Assembly: GCA_018222805.1 (NCBI GenBank)
Contig: JAAEZQ010000009.1
Coordinates: 62,001 to 126,000, forward strand
Length of the DNA: 64,000 nucleotides
Source: Vibrionaceae bacterium
Lineage (GTDB): Bacteria > Pseudomonadota > Gammaproteobacteria > Enterobacterales > Vibrionaceae
Direction of reading: 5' to 3'
The notes beneath the pieces are model-generated. The model had not been told where the DNA came from. It saw nothing but the letters and a program-made list of their open reading frames with translations, and made no database searches. Shown in pieces: positions 19,428-31,000 of the stretch (the stretch's first letter is position 1; each line of letters begins with the position of its first letter). The position numbers were made by a program, and so were the translations under genes.

Positions 19428-20060
19428 TTAGTGAAGCGAGCTTTCGGTTTCCAAATGGAAGGATGGCAAGCGCCATTTAAATCGAACCGCTGCCATACGT
19501 AACACATAGCCAATCACCAGCGTAACGATGGTTGCAGTGACATCCGGCACGTTAAACTCTAATAATACTAAGTACAGCCCAGAAGCAATTAAGGCTACTG
19601 ATGCGTAAAGCTCTTCATGCAGCACTAACGGAGTCTGACGACAAATCAGGTCACGAAGTAGCCCGCCAAATACGCCAGTTACTAATGCAGACACCATACA
19701 GATACCAGGGTGCAGCCCCATATCTAGCGCGATTTTAGTTCCGATGATACTAAAGACGATCAAGCCTAGCGCATCGAGACGAATAAACAGACCTTTTAAC
19801 TTGATCACCCACTTCGCTAGCCCTGTCGTTAGGATCCCAGCAAGACAAGTGATGGCAAGAAACTCTGGGTTTTTTACCCAGCCGAGCGGGTAGTGCCCAA
19901 GCAAGATGTCACGCACGGTACCACCACCGATTGCAGTTGCACTCGCAACCAACATAACTCCAAACCAATCCATTTTTCTTCGTCCGGCACTTAACGCACC
20001 AGTCATGGCTTCAGCCGTGATACCAATGACATACAACACACTTAGCAGCATAAGGGACAC
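19428..20060 (-). CDS. TRIC-family (UPF0126/YadS-type) membrane protein
   Basis: A 210-residue inner-membrane protein with about six to seven hydrophobic helices in two homologous halves, each with the family motif (GGGTVRDILLG in the first half, GGLLRDLICRQ in the second). Bacterial members form trimeric channels; some were reported as glycine transporters or K+ channels. The exact substrate here is unknown. It is monocistronic, opposite aroC. Confidence 0.85.
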   Translation of the reverse strand: MSLMLLSVLYVIGITAEAMTGALSAGRRKMDWFGVMLVASATAIGGGTVRDILLGHYPLGWVKNPEFLAITCLAGILTTGLAKWVIKLKGLFIRLDALGLIVFSIIGTKIALDMGLHPGICMVSALVTGVFGGLLRDLICRQTPLVLHEELYASVALIASGLYLVLLEFNVPDVTATIVTLVIGYVLRMAAVRFKWRLPSFHLETESSLH

Positions 20061-20312
20061 TCAACATCAAATACCAACAAGGTTTGAAACAATGGGGAAC
20101 GGCGTCAAACCTATCACTATGCTCTAATCATCTGAGAGCATAAAATATTGCGAGAGTGTAGTGGGAAATGTGATCTGTGGCGAATGAGAAATTGTATGGA
20201 GAAGTATGGTTTCAGATTAATCCAGCTAATAACCAAAGCTGTTGTGTGGCTTTACGTGCTGGATAAAAATAGCGACAATACGCAGTGTATCCTAGGATGA
20301 ACGACAGAATCG

Positions 20313-20846
20313 ATGATGACCCACGACTATCAAGACCTTATCACCTTATTTAACAACACATTCCTTGCGCCTTTTAATACGAAACTAGAGTTGGGTGGTG
20401 ATGAGCCCATTTACCTTCCTGCTGATGACGAGCACCCGCACCATCGGATTATTTTTGCTCGTGGTTTCTATGCGTCTGCGCTCCATGAAATCTCGCATTG
20501 GTGTGTGGCTGGCCCTGAGCGTCGTTTGTTGGAAGATTTTGGTTATTGGTACGAGCCGGATGGCCGAACCGCTGAGGTTCAGGCTGAGTTTGAGAAAGTA
20601 GAAGTTCGTCCTCAGGCATATGAGTGGATATTGTCTAAAAGTGCTGGCTTCCCTTTTACTGTCAGTTGTGACAATCTACACGGCGATTTTGAACCAGATA
20701 GACTTGGTTTTATGCATAAAGTGCATAACGAAGTGTTAGGTATTCTGGAAACCGGATTGCCGCTACGAGTGAAAATGCTGTCTGAAACGCTACGCTCTTT
20801 TTATCAAACTAAGCCGCTGGAAGCGTCTGACTTTATCGTTAAATAA
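20313..20846 (+). CDS. epmC: Elongation factor P hydroxylase EpmC (YfcM)
   Basis: A 177-residue protein (an in-frame second ATG lies at 20316). It matches EpmC, which hydroxylates the beta-lysylated lysine of EF-P. Visible are the metal-binding-like LHEISHW segment, then GYWYEPDGRTAEVQAEFE and NLHGDFEPDRLGFMHKVHNE. Its position beside aroC, yfcL and mnmC repeats the E. coli order, which supports the call. 15 bases separate it from yfcL, so the two form an operon. Confidence 0.9.
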   Translation: MMTHDYQDLITLFNNTFLAPFNTKLELGGDEPIYLPADDEHPHHRIIFARGFYASALHEISHWCVAGPERRLLEDFGYWYEPDGRTAEVQAEFEKVEVRPQAYEWILSKSAGFPFTVSCDNLHGDFEPDRLGFMHKVHNEVLGILETGLPLRVKMLSETLRSFYQTKPLEASDFIVK

Positions 20847-20861
20847 CCTCAGAGATACACC

Positions 20862-21125
20862 ATGATTATTGAATTTGAAGAAAAACTACTGGAACTGATT
20901 GATGCTCGAATTGAAACAGCATCAGATGATGAGCTGTTTGCTGGTGGTTATCTGCGTGGTCACATCTCTCTATCTGCTGCATCGTGTGAAGACGAAGGCA
21001 TCAATGATATTGAAGAGCTGAAAGCTCGCATCGCCAACAGTTTAGATGAAGCTCGTACTGAGTTAAGCCCATCAGATCGCATTATTGTTAACGATCTATG
21101 GCAAGAGCTACAGGTTCAAGCTTAA
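20862..21125 (+). CDS. yfcL: YfcL family protein
   Basis: An 87-residue, acidic, largely helical protein with no signal or membrane helix. The sequence IEFEEKLLELIDARIETASDDELFAGGYLRGHISL is typical of YfcL. Function is unknown. It follows epmC by 15 bases, with a weak Shine-Dalgarno sequence, as in enterobacteria. Confidence 0.85.
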   Translation: MIIEFEEKLLELIDARIETASDDELFAGGYLRGHISLSAASCEDEGINDIEELKARIANSLDEARTELSPSDRIIVNDLWQELQVQA

Positions 21126-21274
21126 TTATTCCCACCTCATTTCTGTTTGTTTCGAAGTAGGTCTACGTATCTACTTCGAAAAATTTGAATCTCTGCGTAA
21201 AATTTTTGTGGTTGTTGGCAAACTGTTTAACTTTTATTCTGATTGGCATAAAGAGTGAACAAAAGGATACAACC

Positions 21275-21799
21275 ATGAAAATTGTCGCATTTGGCGCTTC
21301 TACCAGCTCAACGTCAATCAACAAAGTACTTGCTACTTACGCAGCCAAACAAGTCGAAGGCGCGCAGGTGAATGTATTGGACCTGAACAACTATCAAGTT
21401 CCGATGTTTAGCGAAGACACAGAGAAAGAGATCGGTCAGGCAGAGGGAGCAATTGCTTTCCTTAGAGAATTAGAGCAAGCGGATGCCATCGTCGTTTCAT
21501 TCGCTGAGCACAATGGCTCATATACTGCAGCGTATAAAAACCTGTTTGACTGGGCTACGCGTATCGAGCGTAATGTATTTCAAAACAAGCCAGTTGTTTA
21601 TCTAGCCACATCCCCAGGGCCTGGTGGCGCGCAAAGCGTACTGGCAGCGGCGACAGGTTCTGCTCAGTTCTTTGGTGCAGATGTTAAAGCGTCTTTGTCA
21701 GTGCCAAGCTTCTACGAAAATTTTGACGTAGAAACGGGGGTGAGCCTAAATGCAGAAATCGCAGAGCTAGTGAAACACGCGGTTGCTCAATTGGCATAA
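21275..21799 (+). CDS. NAD(P)H-dependent FMN reductase-family flavoprotein
   Basis: A 174-residue flavodoxin-like oxidoreductase. The N-terminal phosphate-binding loop for FMN is in AFGASTSSTSINKVLATYAA, then come LDLNNYQVPMFSEDTE, VVSFAEHNGSYTAAYKNLFDW (isoalloxazine-binding region) and ATSPGPGGAQSVL. Homologues reduce quinones, chromate or azo compounds; the natural substrate here is not deducible. The start at 21275 is supported by AAGGATAC and gives the glycine-rich loop near the N-terminus; an upstream in-frame extension is rejected. Confidence 0.85.
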   Translation: MKIVAFGASTSSTSINKVLATYAAKQVEGAQVNVLDLNNYQVPMFSEDTEKEIGQAEGAIAFLRELEQADAIVVSFAEHNGSYTAAYKNLFDWATRIERNVFQNKPVVYLATSPGPGGAQSVLAAATGSAQFFGADVKASLSVPSFYENFDVETGVSLNAEIAELVKHAVAQLA

Positions 21800-21838
21800 A
21801 GCCGCCTACGTCTCTTGTTCCGATTTAAGTCATTCTCG

Positions 21839-21957
21839 GGAATGGCACACGTGTTTGGGGAGTGGTATGAGCCCCCACTACTCGCTAAGCACGGCCATTC
21901 CTTTGAGATAAGCGTAGGCAGGGAGACTCTAATAACACGTCGTTATTATAAGCTCCC
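21839..21957. repeat. Structured intergenic region with two imperfect hairpins
   Basis: Between the convergent FMN reductase and mnmC stops: GGAATGGC (21839-21846) pairs with GCCATTCC (21894-21901), enclosing AGTGG/CCACT. Then GGGAG (21921-21925) and CTCCC (21953-21957) enclose AATAAC-ACGTC-GTTATT. No T-tract marks a terminator. It may be an intergenic repeat or mRNA 3' structure. Confidence 0.4.
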
Positions 21958-21989
21958 GTACCACGCTTTTTGTCTCTACCACAACTTAA

Positions 21990-24008
21990 CTAAAGTTCGG
22001 TAATCGCCTTACCTTTACGCAGCTTACGAACCCACATCCGACTTGGATGCAATTCAGCTAACACGTCCACAGGCAATGGCAGTGGGTCACCACAAATTTG
22101 TGAAGCCAGCAGTTCAGCCATCAGTGGTGCAGAGCTTAGCCCGCGAGAGCCTAATCCCAAGAAGCAGAACAGGTTAGGGTAGTGGTGAATCGCTTCGACT
22201 TCTTCTTCCTTCTTACCTTGCAAGTCTGTGTACTGCTTTTTAATCGCCTCAAAATCCCCCACGTTCCCTATGAATGGCAGATGATCACGACTTACACAAC
22301 GAATACCTTGGCGTGAAAAGTTGCCAGTTGTGTCGACGTCGTTTACCCATGCCTGATTGGGTACGCACTTGATTAGCTTGCCTGCATTGTCTTGTTGTGC
22401 TTGGGGATCAAACTCGTAATCCAAGTGGCTGCGATCGTAACTCGCTCCAATACAAAGTTGCTGATTTTTTGGGTTTACAGGCGTCATGTAGCCGTCGTAA
22501 CAAAGCACGGTTTTCAGTTTAGATAGCGTTTCTGTTGCTGGCGCGTGGCTTACCTGGCCTTTAACTTGTCCCAGCGGCAGATCGGCGGTTTGGCTCAAAG
22601 TCTGGAACTCATGACCATTAGCAATCACGACTGCCGAATGCTCAAACGTTTGACCATTCGATGTCAGTGTCCAGCTTTGGGTGTCTTCATTCCAAGTGAG
22701 AGCTTCTATTTTGTGCTCAAACTTGGCTTCGAAGTTTCCATTTTTTTCAAGCTGTGCGATCAGTCCACGCGTTAACTCGGCAGGACATAGCCAACCTCCC
22801 AAGGGGTAACGCACTGAAGGCATATCGATAGGTAAGCCAATGTTTTCAGACGTTTCTTCTGCTGAAAGCTTCTGGATGAGATCGGGGGTGAAGCTGCCTT
22901 CCAATATCCTTTCTAACTTGGCTGTGGATTTTTCATCCCACATCAGTTGGGTTACGCCACACCAGTCATGGTCAAAGTTGATCTCTTCCGCCGCTTGCTC
23001 GACAAACTGACGCGCAAATAGAAATGCCGGCGCAAAAACACGAGAAACGCCAGTATGTGGGCCATTAAGTAGTGGATAAACGGCGCCTTGGCGGTTGCCC
23101 GATGCACCTTCTGCTGGTCGAGCATCTTGGCAATACAGTGTGACGTTTTGACCACGATGGCTCAGCGCTTTTGCTAGGGCTGCGCTGGCAATGCCGCCAC
23201 CAATGATCGCAATTGAATCGGACTTGCTTGCAGCTGTTCTGTTAAACCATGGTAAGTGATTTGAGTGCGCTTGACGCTGTTCCATTGCGCCAGCAATCAT
23301 TTCGCGCTTGGTACCAAAACCTTTTACTTTCGACATGGTGAAGCCAGCTTCGATCAACCCGCGACGTACAAAACCCGCCGCAGTAAATGTCGCAACAGTA
23401 CAATCTTGTTTAGCCAGTTTTGCCATGCCGTTGAACAAATTCTGATTCCACATCTCTGGGTTTTTACTTGGTGCAAAACCATCCAGGAACCAAGCGTCGA
23501 TCAGGCCAGGTTCACCATAAGGCACTTGTGGCATGCAGTCTTTGATATCACCAAACCAAAGGTCGAGTGTGATTGCGCCATCTTCTAATACGATTCGGTG
23601 GCACTCTGGTACCGCTGCTGGGTAATGCTTTTGCAGCTTCTCGGCATACTCTGCCAGTTCTGGCCACGCTTGATGGGCTTTTTTAAGATCAGTCTGACTA
23701 AGGGGATACTTTTCAAAGCTGACAAAATGCAGCTCTTTTAATGTCGCTTCAGGGTTTTCACGACGAAATTCATTAAACCACTGCCATACCGCTAGGAAGT
23801 TTAATCCAGTACCAAATCCGGTTTCACCGATGACAAAGCGTCTTTGGTCAAATTCCTGCCATCTTTCTGGGAGATGATTTTTTTTGAGGAAAACGTAGCG
23901 CGTTTCTTCAAGACCGTTTACGTTAGAGAAGTAAACATCATCAAATTGGTCAGAAACTGGCGTACCAGATTCGTTCCAGCCCAGTTCTGCGTTTTTTATT
24001 GAAGTCAT
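21990..24008 (-). CDS. mnmC: Bifunctional tRNA 5-methylaminomethyl-2-thiouridine biosynthesis protein MnmC
   Basis: A 672-residue two-domain enzyme that finishes mnm5s2U at the tRNA wobble position. The N-terminal methyltransferase (MnmD-like, ~1-240) carries [15 protein letters not shown] and [17 protein letters not shown]. The C-terminal FAD oxidoreductase starts near residue 265 with [18 protein letters not shown] and ends with the [17 protein letters not shown] motif. The start at 24008 fits family length and follows the conserved [21 protein letters not shown] opening; an extension to 24080 is rejected. It is divergent from fabB. Confidence 0.94.
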   Translation of the reverse strand: MTSIKNAELGWNESGTPVSDQFDDVYFSNVNGLEETRYVFLKKNHLPERWQEFDQRRFVIGETGFGTGLNFLAVWQWFNEFRRENPEATLKELHFVSFEKYPLSQTDLKKAHQAWPELAEYAEKLQKHYPAAVPECHRIVLEDGAITLDLWFGDIKDCMPQVPYGEPGLIDAWFLDGFAPSKNPEMWNQNLFNGMAKLAKQDCTVATFTAAGFVRRGLIEAGFTMSKVKGFGTKREMIAGAMEQRQAHSNHLPWFNRTAASKSDSIAIIGGGIASAALAKALSHRGQNVTLYCQDARPAEGASGNRQGAVYPLLNGPHTGVSRVFAPAFLFARQFVEQAAEEINFDHDWCGVTQLMWDEKSTAKLERILEGSFTPDLIQKLSAEETSENIGLPIDMPSVRYPLGGWLCPAELTRGLIAQLEKNGNFEAKFEHKIEALTWNEDTQSWTLTSNGQTFEHSAVVIANGHEFQTLSQTADLPLGQVKGQVSHAPATETLSKLKTVLCYDGYMTPVNPKNQQLCIGASYDRSHLDYEFDPQAQQDNAGKLIKCVPNQAWVNDVDTTGNFSRQGIRCVSRDHLPFIGNVGDFEAIKKQYTDLQGKKEEEVEAIHHYPNLFCFLGLGSRGLSSAPLMAELLASQICGDPLPLPVDVLAELHPSRMWVRKLRKGKAITEL

Positions 24009-24137
24009 ATTGGTTGCAATTTTGTGATTTGGCACGGTAACAATAGGACGATTGTACGAATTTATAGGAAAGCTGACCACTTTTGTTGACTATCTTAGTT
24101 ATTATCTAGCGGATTTTTGAATTATAGGAATGTCATA

Positions 24138-25349
24138 ATGAAACGAGTCGTAATCACCGGTATGGGTATTGTTTCAAGTATCGGTAACAACGTCGAAGAA
24201 GTTCTAGCGTCTCTTAAAGCGGGCAAATCTGGCATCACTGCATCTGAGCAGTTCAAAGAACACGGTCTTCGTTCGCAAGTATGGGGTGATCTGAAGATCA
24301 ACCCTGCGGAACACATCGACCGTAAACAGATGCGCTTTATGGGTGATGCGGCTGCTTATGCATACCTATCAATGCAGCAGGCAATTGAAGACGCTGGCCT
24401 ATCTGACGATCAGGTTTCAAACGATCGTACTGGTATTGTTGCTGGTTCTGGTGGTGCTTCTGCGTTAAACCAAACACTAGCAACAGATACAATGCGTGAG
24501 AAAGGCGTGAAGCGCATTGGTCCATACATGGTTCCACGTACTATGTCTTCTACTGTTTCTGCGTGTCTTGCTACACCGTTTAAGATTCGTGGTGTGAACT
24601 ACACAATGAGTTCAGCTTGTGCGACTTCTGCACACTGTATCGGCCACGCTATGGAGCTTATCCAGCTTGGTAAACAAGATATCGTATTTGCAGGCGGTGG
24701 CGAAGAGCTAGATTGGTCTCAAACTATGATGTTTGATGCAATGGGCGCACTATCTACCAAGTACAACGACACACCAGAAAAAGCATCTCGTACTTACGAT
24801 GCGGACCGTGACGGTTTCGTTATCTCTGGTGGCGGCGGTATGTTGGTTATCGAAGAACTAGAGCATGCACTAGCTCGTGGCGCGAAAATCTACGGTGAGA
24901 TCGTAGGTTACGGTGCGACTTCTGATGGCTACGACATGGTAGCACCATCAGGTGAAGGTGCTGTTCGTTGTATGAAGATGGCAATGCAAGGCGTTGACCA
25001 CATCGATTACATCAACACACACGGTACATCTACACCGGTTGGTGACGTGAAAGAGCTTGGTGCGATTCAAGAGCTATTTGGTGAAAACAGCCCTGCAATC
25101 TCAGCGACAAAAGCGATGACTGGCCACGCATTGGGTGCAGCTGGGGTTCACGAAGCGATTTACTCAACGCTAATGCTAGACAACAACTTCATTGCTCCAA
25201 GCATCAACATTGAAAACTTGGACGAAGCAGCGAAAGGTCTGGATATTGTGACTGAAACTCGTGATGCTGAGATTGATACGGTAATGTCAAACAGCTTTGG
25301 CTTTGGCGGTACTAACGCAACGCTAGTTATCAAGAAATACCAAGGTTAG
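24138..25349 (+). CDS. fabB: 3-oxoacyl-ACP synthase I FabB
   Basis: A 403-residue condensing enzyme of type II fatty acid synthesis, needed for unsaturated fatty acids. The catalytic triad is visible: Cys161 in [10 protein letters not shown], His in [12 protein letters not shown], and His in [12 protein letters not shown]. The start is the ATG at 24138; the open frame begins 21 bases earlier but lacks a better ribosome site. A weak FadR-like half site (CTGACCACTTTT, about 24073-24084) lies ~55 bases upstream. Its 3' UTR carries a FarS-like sRNA. Confidence 0.96.
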   Translation: MKRVVITGMGIVSSIGNNVEEVLASLKAGKSGITASEQFKEHGLRSQVWGDLKINPAEHIDRKQMRFMGDAAAYAYLSMQQAIEDAGLSDDQVSNDRTGIVAGSGGASALNQTLATDTMREKGVKRIGPYMVPRTMSSTVSACLATPFKIRGVNYTMSSACATSAHCIGHAMELIQLGKQDIVFAGGGEELDWSQTMMFDAMGALSTKYNDTPEKASRTYDADRDGFVISGGGGMLVIEELEHALARGAKIYGEIVGYGATSDGYDMVAPSGEGAVRCMKMAMQGVDHIDYINTHGTSTPVGDVKELGAIQELFGENSPAISATKAMTGHALGAAGVHEAIYSTLMLDNNFIAPSINIENLDEAAKGLDIVTETRDAEIDTVMSNSFGFGGTNATLVIKKYQG

Positions 25350-25428
25350 TCAGAACACCAGCTAATCGACATTGTTGGGGCCTTTCGTCAGAAAAAGTTA
25401 TGTCCCAACAAACCAGTTTCCAGAGCTT

Positions 25429-25445
25429 GACCAGTTTAACTGGTC
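25429..25445. repeat. Perfect 17-bp palindrome in the fabB 3' UTR
   Basis: GACCAGTT-T-AACTGGTC. The arms are exact FadR half-site sequences but in the everted order. As RNA it forms a small hairpin just before the FarS-like region. Confidence 0.55.
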
Positions 25446-25446
25446 G

Positions 25447-25533
25447 AACAGACGCAGACTTTATCCCAAGGAGAGCGGGATAAGATCCTTTTGTTCTGGA
25501 ACTTTGCCCGGCTTAATGCCGGGCTTTTTATTT
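25447..25533 (+). ncRNA. farS: FarS-like sRNA from the fabB 3' UTR, ending in an intrinsic terminator
   Basis: The fabB 3' UTR has no ORF but two stable hairpins: TTATCCC (25461-25467) with GGGATAA (25477-25483), and the terminator GCCCGGC (25506-25512), loop TTAAT, GCCGGGC (25518-25524), then TTTTTA. In Vibrio cholerae the sRNA FarS is cut by RNase E from the fabB 3' UTR and represses fadE-type mRNAs, linking synthesis to degradation. Position and architecture fit. The exact 5' end is a guess, and sequence identity to FarS was not checked. Confidence 0.65.
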
Positions 25534-25691
25534 TATGCCCAAACAACGACGAGTCGTTTAGTTCTGAAAACTCAGGTAGTGCCTCCTGCGATAGGGGGTT
25601 TGAAGTCATTTGGGTATATTTCTTGAGATTTCTCGGGAAAAAGGCACAATCACTGCAATTTTAAAAAATGGATCTTAAAAACGCTGGCGCT

Positions 25692-26825
25692 ATGAAAATT
25701 ATTGTTGATGAAAACATGCCGTACGCTGAAGAACTGTTCAGCCAGATCGGTGAAGTGATTCTAAAACCGGGCCGTTCACTGACGGCTGATGATCTGATTG
25801 ATGTCGATGCACTCATGATTCGCTCAGTGACCAAGGTCAATGCTGAGCTGATCAGTAAAGCAAACAAACTGAAATTTGTTGGTACCGCGACTGCGGGCAT
25901 GGACCATGTTGATCAATCACTTCTGCAAGAAAAAAGTATTTTCTTTACTGCAGCGCCGGGCTGTAACAAAGTCGGCGTTGCAGAGTATGTGTTCAGCGTA
26001 ATGATGGTATTGGCACAGCAACAAGGCTTCTCTGTCTTTGATAAAACAGTAGGGATTATCGGTGCAGGACAGGTAGGAAGCTACTTGGAAAAATGCTTAA
26101 AGGGCATGGGTATCAATGTCCTGCTTAACGATCCGTTCAAGCAGGAAGAGGGTGACTCGCGCAGTTTTACGCCACTTACAGAGCTGATTGAAACATCAGA
26201 TATTATCACCTTGCACACGCCGATTACTAAAGATGGTAAATATCCAACGCATCATATGTTTGATGAAACCGTATTAACCGATCTACGAGCGGATCAAATT
26301 CTTATCAATGCAGCGCGAGGTCCAATTGTTGACAACAGCGCATTAAAGCGTCGATTACAGAAAAATGATGGCTTCACTGCGGCTCTGGATGTATTTGAAT
26401 TTGAGCCAGAGGTTGATATGGAGCTTCTGCCTCTGCTAGCATTCGCCACCCCTCACGTTGCAGGCTACGGTCTGGAAGGGAAAGCTCGCGGTACGACAAT
26501 GATTTTCAATAGCTACTGTGAGTTCTTAAATAACGAATTACGCGCGCATGCCAGTGATTTATTGCCAACCGCCCCTGTGCCTAAACTGTTTTTGGATAGA
26601 GCATGGGATGAAGCAACACTGCATAACATCACACAGTTAATCTATGATGTGCGTAAAGATGACGCTCTTTTCCGTCGCGAAATCAGTAAGCCGGGTGCTT
26701 TTGACCTGATGCGTAAAAATTACTGGGATCGTCGAGAATACAGTGCCGTCACGCTAATGGGTGATGAAACATGTAATCTTTCACCATTAGCAGAACTAGG
26801 TTTTCAGATTGAGGTAAGTCAATGA
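25692..26825 (+). CDS. pdxB: 4-phosphoerythronate dehydrogenase PdxB
   Basis: A 377-residue D-2-hydroxyacid dehydrogenase of the pyridoxal 5'-phosphate pathway. The NAD-binding motif is [13 protein letters not shown], substrate and catalytic regions include [24 protein letters not shown] and [17 protein letters not shown], and a C-terminal PdxB dimerisation domain follows. The start at 25692 matches the conserved [16 protein letters not shown] opening; eight upstream in-frame codons are rejected. It overlaps asd by four bases (ATGA), the same context as E. coli pdxB-usg. Confidence 0.95.
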   Translation: MKIIVDENMPYAEELFSQIGEVILKPGRSLTADDLIDVDALMIRSVTKVNAELISKANKLKFVGTATAGMDHVDQSLLQEKSIFFTAAPGCNKVGVAEYVFSVMMVLAQQQGFSVFDKTVGIIGAGQVGSYLEKCLKGMGINVLLNDPFKQEEGDSRSFTPLTELIETSDIITLHTPITKDGKYPTHHMFDETVLTDLRADQILINAARGPIVDNSALKRRLQKNDGFTAALDVFEFEPEVDMELLPLLAFATPHVAGYGLEGKARGTTMIFNSYCEFLNNELRAHASDLLPTAPVPKLFLDRAWDEATLHNITQLIYDVRKDDALFRREISKPGAFDLMRKNYWDRREYSAVTLMGDETCNLSPLAELGFQIEVSQ

Positions 26826-27835
26826 GCCAACAATATAATGTTGCCATTTTAGGCGCGACCGGCGCTGTCGGTGAAACAATTTTAGAAGTACTTCAAGAAC
26901 GTAAATTCCCAGTAGGTGAAATTTACCTGTTGGCGAGTGAGCGTAGCGAAGGCAAGACCTACCGTTTCAATGGTAAAACCGTACGCGTACAAAATGTAGA
27001 AGAGTTTGACTGGTCGCAAGCACACATCGGTTTATTCTCAGCTGGTGGTGATCTGTCAGCAAAATGGGCACCCATTGCTGCTGATGAAGGTGTTATTGTT
27101 ATCGATAACACATCACACTTCCGTTACGAGTACGATATTCCTTTGGTGGTTCCAGAAGTAAACCCTGAAGCCATTGCTGAGTTCCGAAACCGTAACATTA
27201 TCGCTAACCCTAACTGTTCTACTATCCAAATGCTGGTGGCGCTAAAGCCGATCCATGACGCAGTGGGTATTGAGCGTATTAACGTTTCTACTTACCAATC
27301 TGTGTCAGGTGCTGGTAAAGCGGGTATTGATGAGCTTGCAGGCCAAACCGCTAAACTACTGAATGGTGTACCAGCTGAAACCAAACAGTTTTCACAACAG
27401 ATCGCGTTTAACTGTATTCCACAGATCGATCAGATGATGGAAAACGGTTACACCAAAGAAGAAATGAAAATGGTGTGGGAAACGCAAAAAATCTTCAATG
27501 ATCCAAGTATTACCGTAAACCCAACTTGTGTACGTGTACCAGTGTTCTACGGCCACGCAGAAGCGGTTCACGTTGAGACTCGTTCGCCAATCGACGCGCA
27601 AGAAGTGATCAATCTACTTGAGCAAACTGAGGGTGTTGAAGTGTTCCACGGAGAAGATTTCCCGACTCAAGTTCGTGATGCGGGTGGTAAGGATCACGTT
27701 ATGGTTGGTCGTATTCGTAACGATATCAGCCATCACAGCGGGATTAACTTATGGGTGGTTGCGGACAACGTACGCAAAGGCGCAGCAACTAACGCAGTAC
27801 AAATCGCAGAAGTACTTATCCGCGATTACTACTAA
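26822..27835 (+). CDS. asd: Aspartate-semialdehyde dehydrogenase
   Basis: A 337-residue enzyme reducing aspartyl phosphate to the semialdehyde for Lys, Thr, Met and diaminopimelate synthesis. The NADP-binding [10 protein letters not shown] is at the N-terminus. The catalytic Cys132 is in [12 protein letters not shown]. The SVSGAGKAG loop and the late HAEAVHVET segment (active-site His) are intact. In E. coli this position is held by usg, whose product lacks the catalytic Cys; here the active-site residues are present, so a working Asd is inferred. It is coupled to pdxB by overlap and followed by a terminator. Confidence 0.93.
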   Translation: MSQQYNVAILGATGAVGETILEVLQERKFPVGEIYLLASERSEGKTYRFNGKTVRVQNVEEFDWSQAHIGLFSAGGDLSAKWAPIAADEGVIVIDNTSHFRYEYDIPLVVPEVNPEAIAEFRNRNIIANPNCSTIQMLVALKPIHDAVGIERINVSTYQSVSGAGKAGIDELAGQTAKLLNGVPAETKQFSQQIAFNCIPQIDQMMENGYTKEEMKMVWETQKIFNDPSITVNPTCVRVPVFYGHAEAVHVETRSPIDAQEVINLLEQTEGVEVFHGEDFPTQVRDAGGKDHVMVGRIRNDISHHSGINLWVVADNVRKGAATNAVQIAEVLIRDYY

Positions 27836-27859
27836 GCTTTCTGAGTTATCGATCCTAGG

Positions 27860-27888
27860 GCCTCGCATATTGCGGGGCTTTTTTGTTC
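27860..27888 (+). terminator. Terminator after pdxB-asd
   Basis: GCCTCGC, loop ATATT, GCGGGGC, then TTTTTTG. Confidence 0.82.
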
Positions 27889-28034
27889 TATCATCGAGTA
27901 ATTGTGTGAGATTAGTACGAATATGGTTAACGTCACACATTTTTTACACCTAAAGCTATAGTTTTGCTTGATATATCCGATATATTTAACTGATCACCAT
28001 TTCAAATTGTATCAAGCACAAAACTGAGCCTTCT

Positions 28035-31000
28035 ATGCGTCAAATTTATAAGCGTTTGTTAACAACATTAGTGTTAATAAGCGCGACTCAGACATCGTCA
28101 GTGGTTCAAGCCGAAGGAATTCGTCTTGTTGGACCTTCAGGTGAAGTGCAATCATCTCCTAGCTATGCTGAAGAGATTGAACGAGCATTATCCGCTCCTC
28201 CTGCAAATTCTCAGCCTTCTCGTTTTATAGGGCCTACAGGAGAAAATCAAACTTTATGGTCGATTGCGTCTCAAGTGCGGCCATCACGCAGTGTGACAGT
28301 TCAACAAACGTTGCTTGCCATTTATCGAATCAACCCTCAGGCGTTTGAAAATCAAAATATTCACGAATTGATCCCAGGAAGCCGACTTCGTCTTCCTTCC
28401 TTGGAGCAAGTACAAAGTGCGAGCACAGAGCAAGCTGTAGCTATCATGAAGGCGCATGAGGCGAAGCTCAAACAGCTCAAGCCAGTTACGGTTCAGCGCG
28501 TGGCGCAACAACCAACCCCGAAAATTGAGGAAGAACAGGTTTCAACTAAATCAAAAGTGGTTGTGCCTGAGGAAGTCGAATCGGTTAAAACAATTGAGCC
28601 AGCTGCTCCCGTTCCACCTGTAAACACTTCCCCACAAGGTGAGCAGCAGGTCACTGAACTAAAAAGCAAACTGCAAGGTTCTCAAAGCGAACTTGCTTCG
28701 CTGGAAGAGAAAAATCATCGTTTACGTCTGATGCTGTCAGAAGTACAAAACGAAGTTGAGACGCTGAAAAGTGAGCTCAACGATGAAGAGCGTATCCGCT
28801 CCGAAGTAGAAAGACTGTTGGAAGAAGAGCGCCAGCGAGCTGATGAGCAGCAACGCATGCAGCCAACGCCATTAGATAAATTTTTATCTAATGGCTGGCT
28901 TGTGGGACTGGCAGCCCTTATTCCGGGCGCGTTACTTGCGTTCTTGGTGGTGATGCTACTTAGTCGTCGCAACAAAGAAGAAGAGCCTATTGTGGAACAG
29001 CAACCACCCGCTGTCGATCCACTTGCTGCACCAATCGGTTTATCCGCTGCGGATGAGCTCGAAGAAGAATTGAACCTGGATGACGATCTCTTTGCCGATG
29101 ACGAAAGCGACAGTTTGTCTGAGCAAAAGAGTGTTCCCGAGTTAGAGGACGATGTATTCGCTGGCCTAGAAGATGAAGAGCTTGATTTCAATTTAGAAGG
29201 TGATGATGGCCAAGACCCATTTGCGGGTATCGGTGACGATGGCGACCTTGATGTTGGATTTGATGAATTTGATTCGTCGACGAACGGCATAAAGGTCAAT
29301 GGCGAAGAGAAAGCGCTTGGTCTTGAGGAAATGGAGCGAGCGCTAGACGGAGCGTCACCTGAGCTCGAAGTCTTTGATGAGCCAGATTTTGACCTGTCGG
29401 ATGATGAAAGTGAGGAGCTTGAAAGAGAGGATATCTTCGCAGAATCTTTAGCTGACAATGCTCCTGAAGACGAAACTGGCAGCGCACAAATAGATCAAGC
29501 GACGCTGGACGAGTTGTTAGAGGAACTCGATAGTACTGGTCTTGACCTGAGTGTCGATTCATCAACGGTTTCAGAGGATGCTTTTGTTGTTGGTGAAGCA
29601 TCTGATGATGAAATAGATAAGATGCTGGCACAGTATGAACAATCTGAAACGCAAATCTCTGATCTAGCAGTGGAGCCATCGCTTGAGTTCGATGATCAGG
29701 AGCGTGTGACAAAGACTGATGAAGTCGGCTCTCTTGATCTGGACGACAGTACTTTTGATTTGTCCGATAGTACGACCGATATAGATGAAAACAGCACGGA
29801 TTTGTTGGATGAACTTATCGATTTTGATGACGAAGAGTCAGAAGGCGAGTTTGATCCACTTGACGAACTGGAATCATTGTCAGGCTTTGGTGGTGAAGAA
29901 TTCGAAGAGTTGGACGCTGACAGTGTCGACTTACTTGATGAGTTGCTCGACGATGACGTTACTCATGAGTTAGAAGATGAAGTCGCTCGCGACCTCGATC
30001 CTTTTGATGAATTAATTCGTGCAGATGAAGAGGCGGAAAGTGGGCTAAACCAGCGAGAAGAGGAAGATTTACTCGCATCACTGGGTTTCGATGACTTAGA
30101 TGATTCGCAATCAGAAAATGCGCAGGATGTGCCTTTATCAGCTCAACCTATGCAAGCAGCTCCAGAACGAACTGGAGAGGCTGATTTTGAGCTTGAGTCG
30201 AACTTAGATATTGATGCACTTCTTAATGAAAATCAGCTTGAGCTGGTGCAAGAGCCTGACAATCAAGACCCTGAAGAGCAAGAGAGTGAAGCATCCGTTG
30301 GCGATGAATTGCTAGAAGATATTGAGGATATCTCACTCGAATACGATCCTTTGATGCGTGAGTTGGATGAGCTATTTGCGCCAAGTCACGGCGACATTAA
30401 CGCCGAAGAACACGATAACAAAGAAGCGTTTTCTGATTTAGATACATTGTCTGGCGAGCAAGAAAAATCGGTAAACTCTGACTCTTTAGCTCAGACGGAT
30501 AAGTCAGAGCAAAGTGAAGAGGTCACTTCAGAGGAATCTCTTGCAGACCCGGTTGTCGAGAAATTTATAGTTTCCGCGGAAGAGACCGAAGCAGAGCCTG
30601 AATTTACACCAACACCAAATACCGTTGAAAATGAATTTGGAGTACCGCTGGAAGAAGACTGGTTGCTGGATGACGTTGAGCCAGTGCCTGATATAAAACA
30701 GGAGCAAGAGCCTGTTGCAGCAACTTCCGATGAAAGTGATGAAGACGAATTTCATTTTGATGAGCTAGACCTACCAGAATTCAGCGAAGAAGACGCTTTG
30801 GCATCAATGGTGGATGAGCCCGAGCTGGCAGAGTCTGAAAGCGAAGCGCCTGCAGTGAGTTCAGAAGCTGAGGGTGAGTTCGAATTTGATGAATTGGAAC
30901 TCCCAGAATTCAGCGAAGAAGATGCTTTGGCTTCAATGGCGGGTGAGCCGGAACTGCACCAACCTGAAAGTGAAGTTACTGAACCTGCTTCTGAAGAAGA

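Noticed and set aside
19243-19431. 62-codon frame downstream of aroC
   Set aside because: It lies within the palindromic repeat and across the terminator.
21815-22003. 62-codon frame between the FMN reductase and mnmC
   Set aside because: It runs through the hairpin region into the end of mnmC; no homology recognised.
24009-24080. Extended mnmC start at 24080
   Set aside because: It would add 24 residues not found in the family and occupy the fabB promoter region.
25372-25626. 84-codon frame downstream of fabB
   Set aside because: It runs through the FarS-like hairpins and the terminator; not coding.
26822-27835. Calling this gene usg (USG-1) by E. coli synteny
   Set aside because: Catalytic Cys132 and other Asd residues are intact, so asd is the better name.
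28715-29458. 247-codon open frame antisense to fimV
   Set aside because: It mirrors the Asp/Glu/Ser-rich codons of fimV, giving a Ser-rich low-complexity product with no ribosome site; a shadow frame.
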